Source: Conoideocrella luteorostrata (taxonomy: Eukaryota; Ascomycota; Sordariomycetes; Hypocreales; Clavicipitaceae). From it: 64,000 nt of DNA. Positions 57,444 to 64,000 of the stretch are shown in pieces. Within the stretch, counting starts at the first letter, position 1. Each line of letters opens with the position of its first letter. A program made the translations under genes and the position numbers. The DNA is taken from NCBI GenBank assembly GCA_032433595.1, contig JASWJB010000043.1, positions 1-64,000 on the forward strand, in the 5' to 3' direction. Under the pieces are notes generated by a model. It did no database searches and was not told the DNA's origin. It worked only from the letters and a program-made list of their open reading frames with translations.

Positions 57444-59810
57444 ATGGAGAGAAGCTCGACCACTGTGACGAACCGAGAAGCGGTATGGCTAAATGATAGA
57501 ATCATGTCTTCTGATGACGGGACCTGGGACGGAATGCTACTACCATCTCCTTCACCAACAGAGGCTGTCTGGAAGAGTGTTTCCTACACAATACCAGCGC
57601 AAACTGGACCACTCTCTCCGGTAAGCTCCGGTGTCGATACGGCTATAGACAACTCCTCTGCTCCAACAACCGCACACTCAGCCTCGTCATCCTGCACCGA
57701 CTCGTGGAGCACAGGATACAATGATCAGGAAGATGTGGATAATGAGGCTTCTTGGGAAAGCTGGGAGACAACTCAAAACGAAACCATGACAGCTCCCAAG
57801 CGGGAACCAACTGATGAAGATATCAAACTGGAGGACTTGACAGCAGCTCCTTTAACACCAGTGCAAGCAAACTTAGCACGGGATCACTCCGATACGAAAC
57901 ATAAGCGGCCCCGAGGCAGACCAAGGAAACATCCCCCCGCCACAGTCGTTTCCGCGAGTAAGATCACGAAGGGACGATCTAAAACTGGTTGTATTACTTG
58001 CCGGAAGAGAAAGAAAAAGTGCGACGAGGCGAAGCCGCGGTGTACGTTTGTTGCATTTGCCAATCTCTTCATCACTCCCACCAGAGTTCGTACAGTTCGC
58101 TAACATGGCTTATTCCCGTTCTAGGCATGAATTGCGAGAAGAATGCTGTTGTTTGCGAGGGTTATCACGAGAAACAAATATGGAAAAGTGGCAAGGAGAG
58201 AGCTGCAGAAGGCAAGTGACCCTTGATCAGAGCGCCGCGACATATTATTTTGTCTCGAATTATCCATTACTGAACTAACAATCCCCTTAGAGCGTGAAAG
58301 GCAAGAAAGCCATCCTGTCATTACCATGCAGCCCATTTTCCATGGTGTCGAAACCTCTGAAGATAAGATATTCTGGAAACACTACATAAACCATCTCAGC
58401 AACGTCCTGACAGTGGAAGGCGAGGCTAAAAACGCCTTCAAAGACATTATTTTGCCGCTTGCCAATCAACATCAAGGGTTAATGCACTCTATTCTAGCTG
58501 TTAGCAGCAAACATATTGACTTGGATTCGCCTTATGGATCAAATATTTTGCAGAGCAACCCAATGATATCTCGAGAGTCCTTGCAAGAACGAGGTGATTT
58601 TCACCACGAAGAAGCTTTGAAGCGGCTTTATAAAGACATGGAGAGCCCAATCACTAGAGCTGACCCTATGTACGACGCTATTCTTGCTGTACGATACGGC
58701 CAAATGCTCTGCTTATTGCTTCAAACCCGGGCTGAGGGAAATCCAAGGGGTGAGCACCGTGTGCATCTACAGGCATACCAAGCTCTCATACAGCATTCTC
58801 CACCCGAAAATGATATTTTTCATACGTTTATAACCGAGTTCTTTCAGTACCATATATACGCAGACGAACTTTTGTGGTGTTCAGGAGCCAGCTCGAGCCG
58901 GTTACCGTCTGAGAGTAGAGAGCCCAGTCTCTCAATTCAGCCACCACGTCTGATAGGGGTCACGGATGGACTATTCCCATGTCTGTCACAGATAACTAGC
59001 CTTCGGAATGTCATCCGGGCAAACATGGCTGCGTCCGTAGATCCCGTTGTCAACTATACGAGCCTATATCGAGCGGCAGATATTGATGCTGCCATTCGAG
59101 ATTGGACCCCTCAATGGCCAGCAGGCGACAGTCGTCACCGGGTCGGACCCTTGTACAAGCAAATGATGTGGGTTTATCTTTTTTGCACAATATACCCACC
59201 ATCACCGTCGCCTGTGCGGCGTTCTACGATTGCAACGTTGCCCACGACTTCGGCACAGCCCAACATCACTATCATGCAGCGACGGGCTTCCATGATTGCC
59301 AGTGTCGGCTCATCAGCAATGGCATCTTGTAATGCCACAATGCCTGGATCTAATATAGCCCACAGTTGTCCCTCATCACGCAACCCTTCTCGAACAAATT
59401 CGATGCACGAGCAGGATTCATCATCTTCAACTTTTGAAATATCACAAAACAACCTCATGAGATCCTCTCCCCCTCCAGCTAGAAGACCAGCGCAGGACGA
59501 CCAACGTATCACCCTAGCGGTGGAGGAATCTTTGGCTATCTTGGAGTCTTTCAAAGCGTCTGACCCAGCTCAGACACTTTTGTTGATACCGTGTATCGTG
59601 ATCGGTACAGCGTGCTTCAATCCCCTTCAACGCCGAAGATTAGAGAAGAATATACAAGTGGTTCGCGGTTATACAGGATTGCGAAATTGCGACCGCGTGA
59701 CGGAGCTTTTAGAAGAAGTGTGGACATTGATGGACCAGGGGGACTGGGCTGCTGTGTGGGATTGGCAATTCGTTGCCAAGAGGTTAGGACTGGACTTTTT
59801 GTGCGCCTAA
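57444..59810 (+). CDS. Zn2Cys6 transcription factor with AT-hook
   Basis: Three exons (57444-58041, 58125-58211, 58291-59810) give 734 residues. An acidic/Ser-rich N-terminus leads to an AT-hook (KRPRGRPRKHP, 154-164) and a Zn2Cys6 cluster with C183, C186, C193, C200, C203 and C210; the codon for C200 is split by the first intron. The second intron starts with GCAAGT and ends TTAG, a GC-AG intron, and only that join keeps the frame (AAEERERQESHPV). The rest resembles the Fungal_trans_2 regulatory domain (KDIILPLANQHQGLMHSILA, QMLCLLLQTRAEGNPRGEHR, QHSPPENDIFHTFITEFFQY). Nuclear DNA-binding regulator, targets unknown. ATG 57504 is an alternative start. Confidence 0.9.
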
Positions 59811-60780
59811 GAACAACAATGGGAACCATTTCAACTCACTTTGCCATATTTAGCCGTACGCAGCGCATATGAGCATTTATCTGCTTGGTCGTAACGTTTA
59901 TCTCTCTGCAAGGACCTCTGGTTGCAGCTTCTTGTACTTTCTGCATGGCAATGCATCAATTTTTCGTGTTGTGTATTTGGCAAAGAGCCTGTTGATGCGT
60001 TTTACCTATGAATTTGTATTTTTTTTTTCTTTCTGTTTTTCACTTTCTATTTTCAGCCATTTTTTTCTCTTTCCACTTTCCTTAACCGAGGAATACTGCC
60101 TCGAATTCACGTCATGAACGCATACAACAGAGCACTCGCTATCGGCAGTCATTTTTCATAAGACTTCTTTTTCTCACGCCCACGCGTTCTATGCCTCATC
60201 TGGGGGGGAAGGGGGAACTACGTTTGAGATTGCTTAAGCCTCGGTTAGAAGGCGATGACACCGTTGTCGCGAATTGTCTATTCATGTGTAGCTCATGAGC
60301 CACTGAAAAGTTCAATTTTGCCACAGGAACTACGGTATGTTCACATGGAAGCTTCAACCATTTGGAAGCGGATTTTAGGATTTTCATATGTGGCGGGAGC
60401 TTTATAGCATACTGGGAGTCATATTGTGTTTTGTCCCGTCAGTTTCGTTATTTCGCTAGTCGTGGAGAGCACGTCCTTCTGCCATAGGCGGCGAAAGAGT
60501 TTTTTTTCTTTTTGGGTGCCCGGGGGAAGAGAGGGGAGGTTGGAGATGGCCTGGAACGCTCTCATTCTATGTTTCTGCATCACCTAGTCTCGTTCTTCGA
60601 TTTTGGTTTTGCTGTGTCTTAACTGGTGGCTTTTTTCTTTCTTTTAACAGGTTAAATGCCGGCTTTACATCGTACCTAAGCTAGCTATCTGAATGACCAG
60701 TTTATAACTTGGCCTCACCCATTGACTACAATATCTTATAATCGTCTCGATCACCTTTTGTTAATAAATTACTACGTATG
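59811..60780. other. Convergent 3' flanks
   Basis: 970 bp between convergent stops. T-rich tracts (60018-60075) suit 3' untranslated and polyadenylation regions. No gene seen. Confidence 0.5.
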
Positions 60781-61854
60781 TCAGTCCAGACCTTCCTCAC
60801 TGAAATAGTCACTTTCCTCATCTTCATCCGCTTGATCCACCCCCGCTGCCCCCTGCACTTGTACCTCACCATCTTCATCATCTGCCTCTCTCTTCATGTC
60901 CTCCCCAAACGCACGCGCAAACACTTCGGCCATTCTACGATCCTTGATTGCGAACACTACCTCCAAGCCATCCCACCCCTCACCATCGTCAGTCTTCCTC
61001 CTCCCCTTCCCGCAGAGAACTTTCTTCCACGCTCTCGCTACTGAGTCCGGCGGATTCCCATATGCTCCACAACCCCAAGCCCCCAATACAAGCTTCATCG
61101 CCCCTCTATCCCTAGCCATCCTCATCACGCCCCTCATCTTCCTCACGACCATCTCCTTGTCCCGCTCCTCTGCGTACTGGCCCCCTTCTACATCCGGCAT
61201 CCGCAGCATCGCACTCGTAATAACATCCACAAAGAACCTCTTCTCCCTGGGCAAATCACGCGCTTGGGCATCCCAGCCCCGCAGGACAAGCACATCCGGC
61301 GTATACACGCCGCCCACATCGGGGAGGCGGTAGAATTCCTCCCTTAGAGACGGATAGAGCGTTGTGCGTGCGCAGAGCCATTCCTCCTGAGAGGTCGCGC
61401 CGGTGAGGACCCCGCCGCCGGGGCGGAGAGGAGACGCCATGTTCAGAACAACCACGCGTGAGGAACTCGGTCTGGAGAGCAGGTATGCCGCCTCGAGGGT
61501 ATCGCCGATGTGTAAGGTGATTCTCATGGGAGAGGGAGGGGGTCTGACCTGCACCGCGGGGGACAGAGCATCTGCGGCATACTGGGCTGGGGTTCTCGGC
61601 TGTAAATCGCTGTTCTTCCGTTGGTGAGGCTGCTGTTTCTGGGGCCCTTGCGATCGAGGAGGGTCAACAACTAGATGTGCCGTTTCGACTCCTCTCCTAG
61701 CTCGGGCATTGGACTTGAGGATCGCGGGGACGGTCTTGTTGATGAAGGCTTTGGCATTTTTGGCGCGGGCGTCCCTTCGAGCTCGCGCAATTCTAGGCGG
61801 TATGGCCATTGTGTCTTTGTCGACTTGTACTGGTGTTGTTGTTGTTGTCGGCAT
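60781..61854 (-). CDS. Microbial-type poly(ADP-ribose) glycohydrolase domain protein (TIGR02452/DUF2263 family)
   Basis: A single exon of 357 residues. After a basic N-terminus (RIARARRDARAKNAKAF) comes the macrodomain-like PARG core: VVVLNMASPLRPGGGVLTGA, then TSQEEWLCARTTLYPSL. This carries the signature GGG (146-148) and the catalytic QEE (156-158). Next are YTPDVLVLRGWDAQ, FFVDVITSAMLRMP and LGAWGCGAYGNPP, all typical of bacterial-type PARGs. The C-terminal 50 residues are strongly acidic. The predicted role is removal of ADP-ribose chains from proteins or nucleic acids, inferred from intact catalytic residues. Met16 is an alternative start. Confidence 0.88.
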   Translation of the reverse strand: MPTTTTTPVQVDKDTMAIPPRIARARRDARAKNAKAFINKTVPAILKSNARARRGVETAHLVVDPPRSQGPQKQQPHQRKNSDLQPRTPAQYAADALSPAVQVRPPPSPMRITLHIGDTLEAAYLLSRPSSSRVVVLNMASPLRPGGGVLTGATSQEEWLCARTTLYPSLREEFYRLPDVGGVYTPDVLVLRGWDAQARDLPREKRFFVDVITSAMLRMPDVEGGQYAEERDKEMVVRKMRGVMRMARDRGAMKLVLGAWGCGAYGNPPDSVARAWKKVLCGKGRRKTDDGEGWDGLEVVFAIKDRRMAEVFARAFGEDMKREADDEDGEVQVQGAAGVDQADEDEESDYFSEEGLD

Positions 61855-62462
61855 TGTCTACTTTGTCTTGCTTCGATGCCGATACGTCATGTAAGTGGCT
61901 GTTTACCCAGACCAGATTGAGCGTGATGGAGACTGAGGACCTTGACGGACAGGAGGCACATGAGAACGACAAAGCTTTGTCCAATAGTTACACGCGATTA
62001 GACATCAAAGAACCCTTGCGGTTACGACAGGAAGTCTCGTAGGTGACAAGATTGTTGGAGTGGGTACAAATAGGTTCAACAGTATACGGATCTTAGTTAA
62101 CTATCACTTCCATCCAAGGTACGGAGTAATGAGAACATGTTGCCCCGCCTTCGAAATTCAACCAGCCCCAGGCAGACACAGCTGCCTCCAGTTACAAAGC
62201 AATGAACCACGTGCTTGACAAGAACGCAAGGCGACAAAAGCACAAGTCCTAATAAAATTGTGTGGCCTTCCTTTTTTGGGTTCCTTCTTACATCTCAAGT
62301 TTCAAAAGAGTCGCTGATACTAAACTCATACATAAAATCTCATCGCCAATGCGCAAGCTTCGGCAATCAATAAATGCCATCCGCAATTCATCAACTGTCA
62401 GAGCTGCGCAAGATATTATGTGCGGCACCGCTTCAAAACAGAACAGTCCTACAAGTGATGAC
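61855..62462. other. Short intergenic interval
   Basis: 608 bp: promoter of the PARG gene and 3' flank of the next minus-strand gene. It contains one TACGGAGTA word (62120-62128). No gene seen. Confidence 0.5.
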
Positions 62463-63686
62463 CTAGTCCCTTCGTTTGTCTCCTTCGAAGTAGAATTTGC
62501 CAAGAGGCTGCCCGCCAGCCCCAGGACTGCCCAAACCAGATGGTCCGGCTCTGCTCTCCCCACTGTCCAATGTCTGGACGATTCTCTCGGCAGCTTCCCT
62601 GTTTTGTTGACCCCCTGTTGGCATAGGTCCTCGGAATGTCGTGTCCACAAAATTATCTTGATCTGTCGACGTTCCGTGACGTGGAGGATCGGCGGCCACT
62701 CCATCCATCATCCTTGGATCCCGTCTATCATGGACAGAGGAGGCACCCGCAACAGGGTCGCCCCCGCCCATGAGAGTATCCTTATCCCTTCTAGGTTCGC
62801 TCATCCCGGAGTTGGTTCTTTCCAAGTTCCAAGCTGGGTGAACTGCAGATGCGCCGGGTGGGGGTCGTCTGTGGTAAATTGGGCCGGATACGGTGCTGCC
62901 AGCACCTTCACCAAAGCCCACGAGTGAAGCAGAGCCGTCATCGCTCATCCGGTCTTCGTATCCACCGACGGATCTTGTGCCCATCATATCCATGTCTTCA
63001 TCCATCGCATCAGGGTCAGCGCCCATGCTAGCTACGGAGCCCGCTTCTCGGTAATTAGTATCATTGCTAAACATATCCTCCTCACGTTCTCCAGCAGTGG
63101 TTCGGCTGTCATCGCCTACATGGCTCTCAGTTGCGCTGGCAGAACCAACCGTGCTCATCTTGGTGACAGCCATTGGTTGGCCATTGTTGTCGAAATATGA
63201 AGGCGTCAGATTATGCGTAGTGGGGAAATTTGGGGGAAACCCTCCTCCAGTTGTCGATGTTGGCGTGGTCTGAGGAGATATGGACGACGGCCCTCCGTCG
63301 CCTGCTCCAGGAGCTCGAAGCGTTGATACTCGCTCAAGACCAGCTAGGCGTGATATTCGGTCTGCTCGTTCTGCTTCAAGGCTGGTAGTGGATGGATTGT
63401 GCTGGTGACCACGTCCCGAGGGTCCAGAAGCAAAGTGGCCTCGGTGGCCATCTTTAATTGCAGTGGTAGATAATGCGGACAGAGATGTCGTCGTGCTGGT
63501 GGGCGTGCCGCTGTGTGGTGAGGATTTTTGTTAGCCATTTTCATTTTTAAGATGGATGGATGGTGCGCAGCGGTTGTAACGCAGAGCAAATTGCACACTG
63601 GAGACGCACGGCATTTCGGATGGAGTGTCAGGGTTTGACCCCGGCGGGGGCAAGTTAATGAAAGTCGGACGCGGTGCTTGCGACAT
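62463..63686 (-). CDS. Conserved fungal Ser/Gly/Pro-rich protein of unknown function
   Basis: Two exons (63610-63686 and 62463-63510, 99-bp intron with GTGCGT donor and CACACAG acceptor) give 374 residues. The join reads PGSNPDTPSEM-PGTPTSTTTSLSALS. An intron-free reading would instead start from an out-of-frame ATG at 63538, so the spliced model is preferred. Conserved-looking blocks are STTAIKDGHRGH, STTSLEAERADRISRLAGLE, TPSYFDNNGQPMAVTKMSTV and an acidic MDEDMDMMGTRS segment. The rest is disordered. No signal peptide or membrane segment. It may be a nuclear or signalling adaptor, but no domain is recognised. Confidence 0.8.
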
Positions 63687-64000
63687 GATTCCGTGTTTGT
63701 GATGATATGCGATGGTATGATGACAAGCGGGTAGAAATCCAGCGGGAAAAGACGTCGCCGAGTCCTGCGCGCGCAGTGGAAGGTTTGTCTGGTCCTGTGA
63801 AAAGATTACCAGCAGCAGGCGCTCAGCTCCAAGGTCAAAACAAAGTGAGGAGTCGCCGATGGTTGCCGGGTCCGGTCAGGCAAGGCCAGGTCAGGTCAAT
63901 ATGCCGCGAGACTATCGATCGCGTCTTGTCAAAATGAAAGGGAACCAGGTTGACGAAAAAGAGGAGGTTAGCATTTGACGTGCGGCGCCATTATAAGCAA
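63687..64000. other. 5' flank of the last gene
   Basis: Promoter or leader of the minus-strand gene at 62463-63686. No further gene can be called before the window ends. Confidence 0.5.

Noticed and set aside
60896..61333. 145-codon plus-strand frame opposite the PARG-like gene
   Set aside because: Mirror frame of GC-rich coding sequence; the opposite strand carries the catalytic GGG and QEE motifs.

Overview
The window looks like nuclear DNA of a filamentous ascomycete, most likely a Sordariomycete and plausibly Hypocreales. The reasons are short introns (49 to 150 bp) with GTRNGT donors and CTRAY-type branch points, fungus-restricted families (CFEM/PTH11 receptor, Zn2Cys6 regulator, siderophore MFS, Reb1-like Myb factor), no operons, and a recurring intergenic word, TACGGAGTA. 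I reconstructed 19 genes with confidence, and where they are spliced I placed exon joins that keep one frame to the stop. I saw no rRNA, CRISPR array or intact transposon, and no convincing tRNA.

Left third (1-20 kb). This part is gene-sparse. It holds a multi-pass membrane protein (139-2029), a CFEM/PTH11-type receptor (4782-6265), degraded repeat-bearing DNA with two hairpins and a repeat family (2.2-9.4 kb), and a 1271-residue multidomain protein on the minus strand (9920-14275). That protein joins a B-box-like zinc finger, a GBP/dynamin-like GTPase, a RING-like finger and a patatin phospholipase, and it is the best candidate for an unusual system here. An HSL-type esterase (15319-16417) and an SDR dehydrogenase (18463-19523) follow.

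Middle (21-38 kb). Six genes alternate strictly in strand: an AIF/FSP1-like FAD oxidoreductase, a SAM methyltransferase, a SnoaL/NTF2-like protein, an MFS exporter, an MGT/UGT glycosyltransferase and a siderophore-type MFS. They form tightly convergent pairs and divergent pairs sharing promoters, like a tailoring/transport cluster without a backbone synthase. The mitochondrial ABC transporter Atm1 and an atypical cytochrome P450 follow.

Right (39-64 kb). Housekeeping and regulatory genes: a Reb1/TTF-I-like Myb factor, a mitochondrial AAA-type ATPase, a large low-complexity protein interrupted by one in-frame TAG, a Zn2Cys6/AT-hook regulator with a GC-AG intron behind about 7.7 kb of apparently gene-free DNA, a microbial-type PARG protein, and a conserved Ser/Pro-rich protein.

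All functional names come from reading motifs by eye, without database searches. Exon joins are inferred from frame continuity and splice consensus, not transcript data.
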